From NCBI GenBank assembly GCA_964444805.1, contig CAYUIK010000037.1, positions 1 through 41,837 of the forward strand: DNA of 41,837 nt, written 5' to 3'. Source of the stretch: RECG01 sp964444805 (GTDB lineage: Bacteria > Bacillota_I > Bacilli_A > Acholeplasmatales > Acholeplasmataceae). The notes beneath the pieces are model-generated. The model was not told the DNA's origin. It was given only the letters and a program-made list of their open reading frames with translations, and ran no database searches. The position numbers were made by a program, and so were the translations under genes. This document shows positions 23,369 through 32,767 of this stretch, in pieces; the first letter of the stretch is position 1; every line of letters starts with the position of its first letter.

Positions 23369-24750
23369 TCGAAAAAAAGGATCTACAAGATCTTCTCGAT
23401 TTTGCCCTGGAAACGGGAGCTGACTTCGCGGAAATCTTTCTTGAGAATAAGGAATCGGCGACCACCAAGGTAATGAACGGTGACGTGACGAGCGTTGGCC
23501 GAAACAATGTGTATGGCGCTGGTATCCGGCTCTTGCACGAAACGGATGAGGTCTATGGGTATACGAACCGTGTTACGAAGGAATCGCTGAAAGAACTCGT
23601 GGGAAACTTGCGCGTGTCGTTTGCCTATGAACCGCGAAAAGCGAAAAGACTCGGGACGAAAAAACCGTACGTAACGGACGTCAAGCTAGCGATGAAGGAT
23701 GTTTCTCGGGTTGAAAAGGCCCAAAAGCTGCAGGAACTGTCCAACATCATGAAAGACCATGACGCGCGAATCGTTCAGGCGGTCGCACAGTATGTCGAAC
23801 ATGAGCAGGACGTTTTGATCGCGAATAGCGAGGGCGTCTACCAGGATGACAAGCGCGTTTATACGCGTGTCGGTCTCGTAGCGGTCGCCCAGGAAGATGG
23901 ACGGATGCAGCAGGCACATGAGGGTCCGGGACGATCGATGGGATTCGAGATTTTTGCTGAAATCGATATGAGAGCGCTCGCCAAGGGCGTTGCCGAAAGC
24001 GCAATCACGTTGCTCAGTGCCGAGGATATCGCGTCACAGGTCATGCCCGTCGTTTTGCATCATGGATTCGGTGGCGTGATTTTCCATGAGGCGTGCGGAC
24101 ATCCCCTTGAGGCGACCGCGGTCGCCAAAGGTCTTTCGCCTTTCGTCGGCAAGCTCGGAGAAAAAATCGGATCCGATGTCGTCACGGCCTATGATGATGG
24201 AAACATCAAGGGTGCGTGGGGACGTCTCACATACGACGATGAGGGTCGTCCGACACAGAAAAACCTGTTGATTGAAAACGGGACTCTCAAAGGTTATCTG
24301 ATCGATTATCGGAATGCCCGAAAAATGAAAATGGAACCGACCGGCTCGGCCCGTCGGCAGTCGTATAAATATTCGCCGACATCGCGGATGAACTCGACGT
24401 TTATCGCGCCGGGTAAGGATTCGTTCGCGGATATTATTAAAGAAACGCCCTACGGACTTTTCGCCAAGAAACTCGGTGGCGGAACGGTCGTTCCGGCAAC
24501 GGGAGAGTTCAACTTTGCCGTTCAGGAAGGATATATGATCGAAGACGGCAAACTGACGCGTCCCGTCCGCGGAGCGATGCTCATCGGTCACGGCAAGGAC
24601 ATCTTGTTTAAGATCGATCGGGTTGCCGATAATCTTACGCTCGGTCAAGGCATGTGCGGATCTCTTTCGGGGAGCATACCCGTTGATGTCGGACAGCCGA
24701 CCATTCGCGTATCCGCGCTTACGGTCGGCGGAGCAGGAGGGAGGAAATGA
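23365..24750 (+). CDS. tldD: TldD metalloprotease subunit
   Basis: TldD is the zinc-bearing subunit of the TldD/TldE heterodimeric protease, which threads unfolded peptides into an internal chamber and trims them (for example microcin B17 leader removal and CcdA turnover in E. coli). The 461-residue product shows the metal motif HEACGH (His241-His246) with the conserved Cys431 (GQGMCGSLSG) as probable third ligand. The ATG overlaps the exporter stop by 4 nt, and its own stop overlaps tldE by 4 nt. Both ATGA junctions point to coordinated synthesis of protease and exporter. Confidence 0.93.
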   Translation: MIEKKDLQDLLDFALETGADFAEIFLENKESATTKVMNGDVTSVGRNNVYGAGIRLLHETDEVYGYTNRVTKESLKELVGNLRVSFAYEPRKAKRLGTKKPYVTDVKLAMKDVSRVEKAQKLQELSNIMKDHDARIVQAVAQYVEHEQDVLIANSEGVYQDDKRVYTRVGLVAVAQEDGRMQQAHEGPGRSMGFEIFAEIDMRALAKGVAESAITLLSAEDIASQVMPVVLHHGFGGVIFHEACGHPLEATAVAKGLSPFVGKLGEKIGSDVVTAYDDGNIKGAWGRLTYDDEGRPTQKNLLIENGTLKGYLIDYRNARKMKMEPTGSARRQSYKYSPTSRMNSTFIAPGKDSFADIIKETPYGLFAKKLGGGTVVPATGEFNFAVQEGYMIEDGKLTRPVRGAMLIGHGKDILFKIDRVADNLTLGQGMCGSLSGSIPVDVGQPTIRVSALTVGGAGGRK

Positions 24751-26060
24751 TGTATCAGGAGTGGTTAAGACTGGGGCTTGAAAAAGGTCTTGAGGATCTC
24801 GAGATTTTTAGTGTTCGCGATCGGAGCCTCAAACTTTCGGTTTATGAAGGTAAACTCGACCAGAACGTTCAAAGCGACGTCGAGGTCGTGACGATCCGCG
24901 GTATCTATCAGGAAAAGCTTTCAACGATTCGGTTTGAGAATTTCGCCAAAAGAAGCGTCTCGGCCATGCTCGACGAATTGATTGAAAACGCGAAAGCGTT
25001 GACCGTCAAGGAACCTGCGATCATCTATGAGGGGTCGTCGTCCTATCCTGAAATCGAACAGGAAGTCTACGATTTTAAAAGCGTACCGATCGAAAAGAAA
25101 ATCCGTTTGATCAAGCGGTTAGAACAAGGCGTGCTCGCCCACGACCTCACCAAACAAGTTCAGACAACCGTATATCAGGAGTCCGATCGAACGACGACGC
25201 TCATCAATTCCAAGGGTTTGTCGCTAACAAGAAGGAATACGTATGCCTACGCTTACGCGATCGGTGTTTTTGCAAAGGCCGATGATGTCAAGACGGCTTA
25301 TGATATCAAACTCGTCAAGTCGTTCGAGGCGTTTGATCCCGACAAGATGGCCAAGAATACGATTGAAAAGGGTGTCGCCAAGCTCGGTGGACGATCGCTG
25401 GCCTCAGGATCCTATCCGGTTGTCTTTTCCAATGAGATGTTCGCCGATATTCTTGGCGTTTTCACACCGATCTTTTCCGGTGAAGCGGCTTATCGAAACA
25501 CGACACCGCTCAAGGACAAGGTCGACAAAGCGATCGCCTTGCCGACCGTGAACCTGATCGATGACCCATTGCATCAGGATGCGTACTTCCAGATGCCCTT
25601 CGATGACGAGGGTGTTGCCTGTAAGGCCCATAAATTCGTCGATCAAGGCGTTTTCACCGGTTTTATGCACAACTTGAAGACGGCTTCGATTTTTAAGACG
25701 GAATCGACCGGCAACGGGTTCGGTGGTGGTATTAGCCCGACCAATTTCTATCTTGAGCCGTCCGATACGCCTTTCGATTCGATGATCGAGTCGGTCGAAC
25801 ACGGTCTCTATATTACCGATCTGATCGGCTTGCATGCCGGTGTCAAGACGGTTTCCGGCGAGTTTTCCCTGCAAGCCGGCGGGTTTTATATCAAAAACGG
25901 AAAAATCGACCATCCGGTCAAGATGATCGTCGTTTCCGGAAATTTCTTTGATGTTTTGAACGAAATCGAGGCGATCGCATCCGATATGAAGTTCGGACTC
26001 TCTGGCGTTGGAAGTCCGAGCGTTCGGATCAAGTCTTTGATGATCGGTGGCGAAGCTTAG
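24747..26060 (+). CDS. tldE: TldE/PmbA metalloprotease subunit
   Basis: The 437-residue product is a TldD/PmbA-fold protein without the HExxxH motif, as expected for the non-catalytic TldE (PmbA) subunit. The C-terminal half shows the family's GVFTGFMHNLKTA and SGEFSLQAGGFYIKNG segments and ends with SPSVRIKSLMIGGEA. It starts at the first of two adjacent ATGs (24747) behind GGAGGGAGGAA and overlaps tldD. It is the last gene before the terminator at 26081-26117. With TldD it should form the active protease. Confidence 0.92.
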   Translation: MMYQEWLRLGLEKGLEDLEIFSVRDRSLKLSVYEGKLDQNVQSDVEVVTIRGIYQEKLSTIRFENFAKRSVSAMLDELIENAKALTVKEPAIIYEGSSSYPEIEQEVYDFKSVPIEKKIRLIKRLEQGVLAHDLTKQVQTTVYQESDRTTTLINSKGLSLTRRNTYAYAYAIGVFAKADDVKTAYDIKLVKSFEAFDPDKMAKNTIEKGVAKLGGRSLASGSYPVVFSNEMFADILGVFTPIFSGEAAYRNTTPLKDKVDKAIALPTVNLIDDPLHQDAYFQMPFDDEGVACKAHKFVDQGVFTGFMHNLKTASIFKTESTGNGFGGGISPTNFYLEPSDTPFDSMIESVEHGLYITDLIGLHAGVKTVSGEFSLQAGGFYIKNGKIDHPVKMIVVSGNFFDVLNEIEAIASDMKFGLSGVGSPSVRIKSLMIGGEA

Positions 26061-26080
26061 AATATATGAGTAATAAAGGA

Positions 26081-26117
26081 ACCCCAGGGACGAGATCATC
26101 TCATCCCTGGGGTTTTT
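26081..26117 (+). terminator. Intrinsic terminator of the exporter-tldDE operon
   Basis: A perfect 10-bp GC-rich stem ACCCCAGGGA/TCCCTGGGGT encloses a loop that can itself pair (GAGAT/ATCTC), followed by TTTTT. It also separates this operon from the convergent flavodoxin gene. Confidence 0.9.
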
Positions 26118-26128
26118 CGTTGTCGAGT

Positions 26129-26932
26129 CTAGGAATCGATGATGGATTTCTTGACCTTCTTGATAGGGACGGGGCCGAGATATGGTTTTTTAACCCGTCT
26201 TTTTTTAGATGCGTGAAGCGCGTTGACCGGACAGTGATTGATACAGCGGTAACAGGCGATGCACTGATTCTTTTCCAGGAGTTTTCCCTCGGACATCTCG
26301 AAGTTGTTTACCGGACACAGGTCGATGCACGTACCGCAAAGGATACAGGTGTCATCGATCTTGATGAGATGATCGAGAAACGCATCCTCGTTTGCGCGAT
26401 AAGGTTTGCGCTGCATGTTGCCAAGAAGATGCGAAAGGGGATTCAGACCGGTTCTTATGCGTTTGTCTTGATCGATGACGCGCGCGAAACGTTTGATTTG
26501 CCGTTCTTTTCGTTGCTTTAATCGCCCGAAGTTCGTTCGAACCGGTAGAAACGAAAGATAGTCCGTTATGTTGTTCGGCATCCGGAAATGGGCGAGTTGA
26601 GGACAATCAAAGCCTTTTTTTTCGAGTTTTCTTGCGATATGAGCCGCTCCGTCGCCACTGAAAAGCCATTGCGTGCAAAAGACGAATGCGCGCATGTTTC
26701 GCGCTTCGATGCGATCGATGAAAGACCGTACGATTCGCGGGGCATCCGAGCCATAGATGGGATAACCGATCCCGATGCGATCGTAGGATTCGATGAGTTG
26801 ATTCGGATCCTCGATCGCCTCGATCGGTAAAAGATCGACCTGGTGGCCGAGTGCTTTCAGTTCACATTGCAGCGTAGCTGCAACATAAAACGTATTACCT
26901 GTTCCGGAAAATTGAAAGATGCCGATTTTCAT
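26129..26932 (-). CDS. EFR1-type flavodoxin-ferredoxin fusion protein
   Basis: This 267-residue cytoplasmic redox protein has an N-terminal flavodoxin-like FMN domain (FQFSGTGNTFYVA, then GIGYPIYGSDAP) and a C-terminal two-cluster ferredoxin domain with two CxxCxxCxxxCP motifs (Cys196-199-202-206 and Cys224-227-230-234) for two [4Fe-4S] clusters. A Lys/Arg-rich tail follows. The layout is that of EFR1 family ferrodoxins, which pass electrons between flavin and iron-sulfur centres. Partners are unknown. ATG at 26932 follows GGTGATCAC. It is divergent from the RND pump. Confidence 0.88.
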   Translation of the reverse strand: MKIGIFQFSGTGNTFYVAATLQCELKALGHQVDLLPIEAIEDPNQLIESYDRIGIGYPIYGSDAPRIVRSFIDRIEARNMRAFVFCTQWLFSGDGAAHIARKLEKKGFDCPQLAHFRMPNNITDYLSFLPVRTNFGRLKQRKERQIKRFARVIDQDKRIRTGLNPLSHLLGNMQRKPYRANEDAFLDHLIKIDDTCILCGTCIDLCPVNNFEMSEGKLLEKNQCIACYRCINHCPVNALHASKKRRVKKPYLGPVPIKKVKKSIIDS

Positions 26933-27022
26933 GCGTGATCACCGCTCGATCCGAACGTTTTTCTTGCGTTTACAGCTGTATTATACCATAGGTCCGTTTA
27001 AGGTAAATAATAGGCAATGCCG

Positions 27023-27051
27023 TTGACATCGACGGGACTTATCGATATAAT
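27023..27051 (+). promoter_or_regulatory. Consensus promoter of the RND pump operon
   Basis: TTGACA (27023-27028) and TATAAT (27046-27051) at 17-nt spacing, followed at once by an operator-like inverted repeat. Confidence 0.9.
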
Positions 27052-27058
27052 GGATATA

Positions 27059-27080
27059 CCCGACCGACCGTTCGGTCGGG
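27059..27080 (+). promoter_or_regulatory. Probable TetR-family operator
   Basis: A GC-rich inverted repeat covers the expected transcription start. Two overlapping registers exist: arms CCCGACCGA/TCGGTCGGG with a four-base gap, and CCGACCG/CGGTCGG with a two-base gap. The sequence style is common for TetR-family sites, and a TetR gene ends this same operon, which suggests autoregulation. Confidence 0.8.
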
Positions 27081-27106
27081 AGACTTGCAAACAAGGAGAT
27101 GTATCT

Positions 27107-30100
27107 ATGGGCTCATATAGTGTTAAGCGTCCCATTACCGTTTTGATGGGCGTTTTGATTATTATCGTTTTAGGGGTTTTTTCGGTCACGCGATTACCAT
27201 TGACGCTATTTCCGGATATCAATTTGCCGTTTGTCGTAACGGTTACGTCCTATGAAGGGGCGACACCGGAGGAGCTCGAGACGGAAGTGTCGAGGCGAAT
27301 CGAATCGTCGGTTCAGACGATCGGCAACTTCGAGGAAGTTCAGTCGATCTCCAATGAGAACTTCGCGATTTCGATCGTGACATTCGCCCAATCGACCAAT
27401 ATGGATACGGTCGTGATCGAACTTCGGGAGAACCTGAACAACATCGAGTTTTTAGAAGGTGTCGGAACGACGAGCATTCTTCGGATCAGTCCGGATATGT
27501 TGCCGGTTATGACGGTTACGATGTTTCGTACGTATGAGGAGGAACTGTCTGACGATGACATTCTGATCCGCAATACCGAATGGATCAACCGGGAGATCTT
27601 ACCTGAGCTCGAAAGTATTCCCGGTGTCGCGAGCGTCGGGATCACCGGTGCAGCTGACGTCGTACTCGAGGTCGACCTCGATTCTGCGAAACTCGCGTCT
27701 TACGACCTTAGTCGCGCCGAAGTACTCGAGATCATCGACGCCCAGAATCAGTCCGGACTCGTCGGAGTCGTGCTCGATTCGGGGGAGATTCGGTTTCTCT
27801 ATTTAGGTGACTCTCCCACGCTTTTGGAAGATCTCGAGCGGTTACCGATTACGCGTGACGGTCAGACGATCGTTCGTCTGAGTGACCTCGCCAAAGAAAA
27901 CGGCATTCACTACGTCAATGCCAATACCGAGACGTATTCGAAGATCAATGGGGAACAAGGCATCCAGATTTCATTTCAGAAGTCGTCCGATGTCGGTATT
28001 ACGGATGCTACGACAGCGATCCACGATCGTCTCGATCAGATCGTTGCCGATAGCGATGGTGAAGCGGCCTATGAAGTTTTGCTCGACCAGGGGGAATACA
28101 TCAATGTCGCGATCTCGTCGGTTTTGCAAAACATCGTGATCGGCGGGATGCTCGCCATCATCATTCTTTTTATGTTTCTTAGAGATATCAAACCGACGAT
28201 CATCGTCGGGTTGGCAATTCCGATTTCGGTAATCGCCGCGTTCATGCTCATGTATCTCACCAACGTTAGCCTGAACCTCGTATCGATGGGTGGGCTCGCG
28301 CTCGGCATCGGTATGCTCGTCGACAATTCGGTGGTTGTCATTGAAAACATCTTCCGGATGATCAATGAGGGAAGGTCCAAGGTCGAAGCCGCCATCGAGG
28401 GTTCGAAACAGGTTGCCGGAGCGATTACCGCGTCGACTTTGACGACGATCGCTGTTTTCTTGCCGATCATCTTCATCGAAGGGCTGATCGCTGAAGTGTT
28501 CATCGGTATGGCGCTCACGATTACCTTCTCGCTCGGTGCGAGTCTGATCATCGCGCTTACGCTCGTTCCGAGCATGGCTTCCCGTTTTTTGAAAGACAGT
28601 GAGTATAAGAAGGACAGTTCGTTTTTGAGTCGGATGAAAAACGCCTACGAGAGCTCGGTCCGGTTTACGATCAAGCATAAGCTCTTGATGTTCGCGATGG
28701 TTCTTTTATTGCTTGTGGCATCACTCGGACTCGCCCTTTCCAAAGGATTCATTCTCTTGCCGACATCGGATGAAGGGATCATCAACGTCGGAATCGATGT
28801 TGAAAACGGACTCGACTTCGAAGATAGGGCCACTTATGCCGATTACGTAATGGAAAGCGTGCTCGAACTCGAGGATGTCGAAGCAGTGTCCGCTTCGATC
28901 GGGGGCGGTATGGCATTCGGTCCGATGGCGATGATGGGGTCATCGGGAGATATTTCTCTGACCGTGACGCTTAAAAACGACCGAAATCGAACAACGCGTG
29001 CGAATACGCTGTTGATCGAAGAACGCTTGCTCGAACTCGATTTTGCGGAAATCGAAGGCGTTACCGCTGAGGATATCAGCGAAATCGATGTTTCCTCACA
29101 GAACAGTACGGCTGCGATTACGGGGGCTCAAGGCGTAGAGATCAAGGTGGCCGGTTCGGACCTTCTCGTCCTCGAAGAGATCGCCAATGACTTGACGACC
29201 ATCTTGGGAGATATCGAAGGATTGGAAGATGTCGATAACGGGATTTCGCAAGGCGAAGAAAACGTTAAGATTACCGTGAACAAGGACAACGCCATGAAAA
29301 AGGGACTCACGAATAGAGATGTTCAAAAGAGCCTTTCATACCTCTTTTCCAATCTTGAAGCGCTCGGTCAAGCACAGACGATCGATCTGCAGATCGAGGG
29401 TGTGACGTATACGCTCAGTATCCCCGAGGAAGCTTTTGGCGGAACGATCGATCTGACGATTCTCGGCGACTATGAACAGTTTTTAGGGGGTGTCCGCCTC
29501 TTCAATCCCGTTTTGCAGGACTTAATCGATGCTTATATCGCCGAGACGAATGAAAGCATCTATGTCGTTAACGCGATGCTTCCGGACTATCAAATCGGTA
29601 CACCAATTCAGCTCGTCGTCAATCCCGATTTGAAGGTTTCTTCGGATAATCGGATAATCAACGATCCCGCGAGTGTACGTCCGACGCTCGGGTCGCTCGC
29701 ATCGGCAAAGCTCTTTGATGACGACAATGAAACGAGTATCACGCGTGTCGAACGCGTCACCGGGTTCGCATCGATCAGTACCGATGGATCCAACCGGTTT
29801 TTAAGCGTGACGGCCGCGGTTATGGATGGGTATAACGTCACACTTGTCGGTCAGGATGTCAATGACAAGGTGAGCGCCTATCTCGATAGCGAGGACTTTA
29901 CGCAGTTCGGGGGCGGGTATGCCGTGACGTTCCAAGGTGAAAACGAAGAGATCATGGCTGCCGTCGAGGACCTCGTACTGGCCGCGATCGTCGCTGTTCT
30001 GCTCGTCTACATGATCATGGCGATTCAATTTCAGTCGCTCGCTTATCCGCTTATCATTCTCGGAACGATTCCGCTCGCCTTTACCGGTGGTCTGATCGCG

Positions 30101-30487
30101 ATTCTCGTCACGAACGCCTACTTGAGCCTCGTATCGCTCATGGGTATGATCATTTTGATCGGGATCGTCGTGAACAACGGCATCGTTTTGATCGATTACA
30201 TCAATAAATTGCGGGAAAAGGGTTATACGATTGAAAAAGCGATTGTCGAAGCTGGTAAGACGCGCTTGCGTCCGATTTTCATGACGGCACTGACGACGAT
30301 TCTCGCGCTTCTCACCCTCGCTTTCGGATTCGGGGAAGGTTCGGAGCTCTTGCAGCCCATGGCGATTACCGCCATCGGTGGTTTGATCTACGCGACCATT
30401 TTGACGCTCGTCGTCGTCCCGACGGTTTATGCGCTCATGAACAATAAGAAAATGAAAGTCGAGGCGGCGGAACATGCTGACGACTAA
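27107..30487 (+). CDS. RND efflux permease, SwrC/AcrB (HAE) type
   Basis: The 1126-residue protein has the duplicated RND layout: an N-terminal membrane helix, a large extracytoplasmic domain, six helices, then the same again. The N-terminus SVKRPITVLMGVLIIIVLG and EGATPEELETEV are typical of HAE pumps. In the fourth helix GMLVDNSVVVIEN retains the proton-relay Asp (406), but the second acidic residue is Asn, as in several relatives. Such pumps drive drugs, surfactants or lipids outward with the proton gradient. I use ATG 27107, which has AAGGAGA at a proper distance and lies downstream of promoter and operator. An earlier in-frame start would precede the promoter. No membrane-fusion partner gene is adjacent. 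Confidence 0.93.
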   Translation: MGSYSVKRPITVLMGVLIIIVLGVFSVTRLPLTLFPDINLPFVVTVTSYEGATPEELETEVSRRIESSVQTIGNFEEVQSISNENFAISIVTFAQSTNMDTVVIELRENLNNIEFLEGVGTTSILRISPDMLPVMTVTMFRTYEEELSDDDILIRNTEWINREILPELESIPGVASVGITGAADVVLEVDLDSAKLASYDLSRAEVLEIIDAQNQSGLVGVVLDSGEIRFLYLGDSPTLLEDLERLPITRDGQTIVRLSDLAKENGIHYVNANTETYSKINGEQGIQISFQKSSDVGITDATTAIHDRLDQIVADSDGEAAYEVLLDQGEYINVAISSVLQNIVIGGMLAIIILFMFLRDIKPTIIVGLAIPISVIAAFMLMYLTNVSLNLVSMGGLALGIGMLVDNSVVVIENIFRMINEGRSKVEAAIEGSKQVAGAITASTLTTIAVFLPIIFIEGLIAEVFIGMALTITFSLGASLIIALTLVPSMASRFLKDSEYKKDSSFLSRMKNAYESSVRFTIKHKLLMFAMVLLLLVASLGLALSKGFILLPTSDEGIINVGIDVENGLDFEDRATYADYVMESVLELEDVEAVSASIGGGMAFGPMAMMGSSGDISLTVTLKNDRNRTTRANTLLIEERLLELDFAEIEGVTAEDISEIDVSSQNSTAAITGAQGVEIKVAGSDLLVLEEIANDLTTILGDIEGLEDVDNGISQGEENVKITVNKDNAMKKGLTNRDVQKSLSYLFSNLEALGQAQTIDLQIEGVTYTLSIPEEAFGGTIDLTILGDYEQFLGGVRLFNPVLQDLIDAYIAETNESIYVVNAMLPDYQIGTPIQLVVNPDLKVSSDNRIINDPASVRPTLGSLASAKLFDDDNETSITRVERVTGFASISTDGSNRFLSVTAAVMDGYNVTLVGQDVNDKVSAYLDSEDFTQFGGGYAVTFQGENEEIMAAVEDLVLAAIVAVLLVYMIMAIQFQSLAYPLIILGTIPLAFTGGLIAILVTNAYLSLVSLMGMIILIGIVVNNGIVLIDYINKLREKGYTIEKAIVEAGKTRLRPIFMTALTTILALLTLAFGFGEGSELLQPMAITAIGGLIYATILTLVVVPTVYALMNNKKMKVEAAEHADD

Positions 30488-31058
30488 GGAAAAAATTATC
30501 GAGGCCACGGTCGATTTTTTCAAGGAACAAGCCCACTATGAACAGATTACGTTGACGAAAGTCGCGAAGCGTGCCGAGATCGGCAAGAGTACCGTCTACG
30601 AGCATTTCGCTAGCAAGGAAGACCTGATCGAAGAAACGTGTTCGTACATGTTCGAATCGTATGCGCGTACACTGTTCGAACCGCTTGAGATCCGTTCCTT
30701 TTCGAAAGCCTTCCGGGAACAGATCGAACGGATTCTCACGGTCATGAAAGATGCTCAGGCGGTTGTTGATGTTCTCTTCAGCCATAAGCGGGGTTTAATG
30801 ATTCCACTGGACTCGAAAATGCTTGAAGCACGGGCTAAAGCACTCAAGGAGCGGATGAACGAACGTTTCGAAATGATTTTCCAACAGGGACGCAGGGAAG
30901 GTCGGTTCGGTGCCCGAAACGACCCGAATGCCCGGTTCGTACTCGCCGCCATCATTTCGGGCTTACTCTACCAGTATGCCAATGATGAGATGGATGTGTC
31001 CAAGGATGAGCTGCTCGATCTGATCGAGCAGGAGTGCGTTCGCGTTCTTGAAGACTAA
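30474..31058 (+). CDS. TetR-family transcriptional repressor
   Basis: This 194-residue regulator has the TetR N-terminal helix-turn-helix (about residues 5-52), ending in the typical LTKVAKRAEIGKSTVYEHFASKEDLI, and a helical ligand-binding C-terminal domain without a recognised subtype. The start lies inside the RND gene (14-nt overlap), so pump and repressor are made together. The inverted repeat at 27059-27080 beside the operon promoter is the likely binding site. Pump substrates would then be the probable inducers, as in other TetR-pump pairs. Confidence 0.9.
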   Translation: MLTTKEKIIEATVDFFKEQAHYEQITLTKVAKRAEIGKSTVYEHFASKEDLIEETCSYMFESYARTLFEPLEIRSFSKAFREQIERILTVMKDAQAVVDVLFSHKRGLMIPLDSKMLEARAKALKERMNERFEMIFQQGRREGRFGARNDPNARFVLAAIISGLLYQYANDEMDVSKDELLDLIEQECVRVLED

Positions 31059-31090
31059 AAGGCCTGTAGGATACCAGGCGAGATGATGGA

Positions 31091-31126
31091 AAGCTCTTCG
31101 ACCCCAGGTGGTTCGAGGGCTTTTTT
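31091..31126 (+). terminator. Intrinsic terminator after tetR-like gene
   Basis: AAGCTCTT pairs with GAGGGCTT (G-T pairs included) around a GC-rich loop, followed by six Ts. Confidence 0.75.
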
Positions 31127-31161
31127 CATGATCGCTTATCGTGACTTCTCGCGGGCAATGC

Positions 31162-31190
31162 TTGACATGGAGATAAAATCGTGCTAATAT
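31162..31190 (+). promoter_or_regulatory. Promoter of the metal-transport cluster
   Basis: TTGACA (31162-31167) and TAATAT (31185-31190) are 17 nt apart. A short dyad TAAGGCTTA at about 31202-31210 could be part of a DtxR/MntR-type site for the regulator encoded downstream, but it is too short to be sure. Confidence 0.7.
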
Positions 31191-31234
31191 TAAAATGAAA
31201 TTAAGGCTTACCATAAAAAGGGAGATCAAGACAT

Positions 31235-32059
31235 ATGTTAACGTGGTTTATCGGATTGGATTCTTGGGTCCAGGCACTCCTTGGAACGTTATTTACGTGG
31301 GGTATGACAGCGCTAGGGGCTGCACTCGTTTTCTTTTTCAAAAGTATTCGACGCGACATGTTCAACCTCATGCTCGGATTCGCTTCGGGTGTCATGATCG
31401 CAGCGAGTTTCTGGTCTTTGCTCGACCCGGCGATCGCTATGGCGGACAGTCAAGGCATGATCGCCTGGATCGTGGTTGCTATCGGGTTCGCGTTGGGCGG
31501 TATTTTTCTATTTGTCGCCGATAAGACGATCCCGCACATGCATTTCGGACCGAGTGATACGGTCGAAGGTATTCCGACGCGCTTCAAGCGGACGGTTTTA
31601 CTCGTTTTTTCCATCACGTTGCACAATATCCCTGAGGGACTCGCCGTTGGCGTCGCCTTCGGGGCCGTCAATTACGCGACCGGTGATCCGCGTGTCGCCG
31701 TATTGTCGGCGATCGCGCTTGCTTTCGGAATCGGCATTCAGAATTTTCCGGAAGGCGCAGCGGTATCGATTCCTTTGCGTCAGGAAGGGGTCAGTCAGAA
31801 GCGTGCGTTTTTCTACGGACAGGCTTCGGGAATCGTTGAACCGATTTTCGGTGTTCTCGGGGCGATTCTCGTCACGTATGTGAGCGTGGTACTGCCCTAT
31901 GCGCTCGCGTTCGCGGCCGGAGCGATGATCTATGTTGTCGTCGAAGAATTGATACCTGAAGCCCAGCAGAAACAACCGATTCGCGGCGCGCACTACGCCA
32001 CGCTCGGTGTCATGGTTGGGTTTATCATCATGATGATGCTCGACGTCGCTCTTGGGTAG
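31235..32059 (+). CDS. ZIP-family divalent metal transporter
   Basis: The 274-residue membrane protein has about eight helices and the ZIP metal-binding motifs in helices IV and V: HNIPEG (His130) and QNFPEG (from Gln169). A His-containing loop (PHMHFG, about 100-105) precedes them, as in GufA-like ZIPs. Members carry Zn2+, Fe2+ or Mn2+ into the cytoplasm, and the metal cannot be told from sequence. The ATG at 31235 has AAAGGGAGATC upstream. A DtxR-type regulator gene follows at 45 nt, suggesting metal-dependent control. Confidence 0.9.
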   Translation: MLTWFIGLDSWVQALLGTLFTWGMTALGAALVFFFKSIRRDMFNLMLGFASGVMIAASFWSLLDPAIAMADSQGMIAWIVVAIGFALGGIFLFVADKTIPHMHFGPSDTVEGIPTRFKRTVLLVFSITLHNIPEGLAVGVAFGAVNYATGDPRVAVLSAIALAFGIGIQNFPEGAAVSIPLRQEGVSQKRAFFYGQASGIVEPIFGVLGAILVTYVSVVLPYALAFAAGAMIYVVVEELIPEAQQKQPIRGAHYATLGVMVGFIIMMMLDVALG

Positions 32060-32103
32060 AAGGAAACGAATATGTTATATTGGAAGAGAAGGACGGTGGG
32101 AAG

Positions 32104-32763
32104 ATGAATCGTGCGGAAGAGGACTATATTAAGACCATCTATGAATTGACCATTGAAAAAAATCAGGAACTGATCAAGACCAACGACCTCGTCGAACATT
32201 TTGGTTTTCGTGATCAGACCGTCAACGAGATGGTTAAAAGGCTGGAAAACAAAGGGCTTGTCGTTTTTTATCCTTACAAGGGACTCGGTTTGACCGACGG
32301 TGGGAAGAAGGTTGCGATCCGAATGATTCGAGCCCACCGGATCTGGGAAGTTTTTTTGACGGAAAAGTTGGGATTTTCCTGGGAATCGGTCCATGCGGAC
32401 GCGGAAAAGCTCGAACACGCGACGAGTCCGGAGGTTCTCGAGCGTCTCTATGCTTTTCTAGGGAAACCCGGGTATTGCCAGCACGGGAACCCGATCCCCG
32501 ATTCGACCGGAAAGATGCGCGATGCCGCGAACACGAGTCTTTCGTCGCTTGAAGAAAACGACGTCTTCGTTTTGACGCGCGTACGGGATTCCAAGGATCT
32601 TCTCGTCTATCTCAACGAACAGGATATTAGCTTAGGTGACGCGATGACCGTGATTCGGAAGGATGCGTTCAACGGTCTTATGCGTGTTCGTATCAAGGAT
32701 CGCGAGATCGTCGTGGGTCTGAAGACCGCCGATATGTTGTTTGGTGTTAGACGTCAGGGGTGA
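32104..32763 (+). CDS. DtxR/MntR-family metal-dependent regulator
   Basis: The 219-residue protein has a winged helix-turn-helix (NRAEEDYIKTIYEL to KGLGLTDGG), a dimerisation/metal-binding domain with RAHRIWEVFL and the family signature GKPGYCQHGNPIP, and a C-terminal SH3-like (FeoA) domain from about residue 145. It should bind Fe2+ or Mn2+ and repress uptake genes when metal is plentiful. I start at ATG 32104, after GGTGGG. An upstream TTG is in frame but weaker. It sits between the ZIP gene and two MgtE genes and probably controls them. Confidence 0.9.
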   Translation: MNRAEEDYIKTIYELTIEKNQELIKTNDLVEHFGFRDQTVNEMVKRLENKGLVVFYPYKGLGLTDGGKKVAIRMIRAHRIWEVFLTEKLGFSWESVHADAEKLEHATSPEVLERLYAFLGKPGYCQHGNPIPDSTGKMRDAANTSLSSLEENDVFVLTRVRDSKDLLVYLNEQDISLGDAMTVIRKDAFNGLMRVRIKDREIVVGLKTADMLFGVRRQG

Positions 32764-32767
32764 TGAC

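Noticed and set aside
31202..31210. DtxR/MntR operator TAAGGCTTA
   Set aside because: The dyad is only four bases per arm and does not extend, so I mention it with the promoter but do not call a site.
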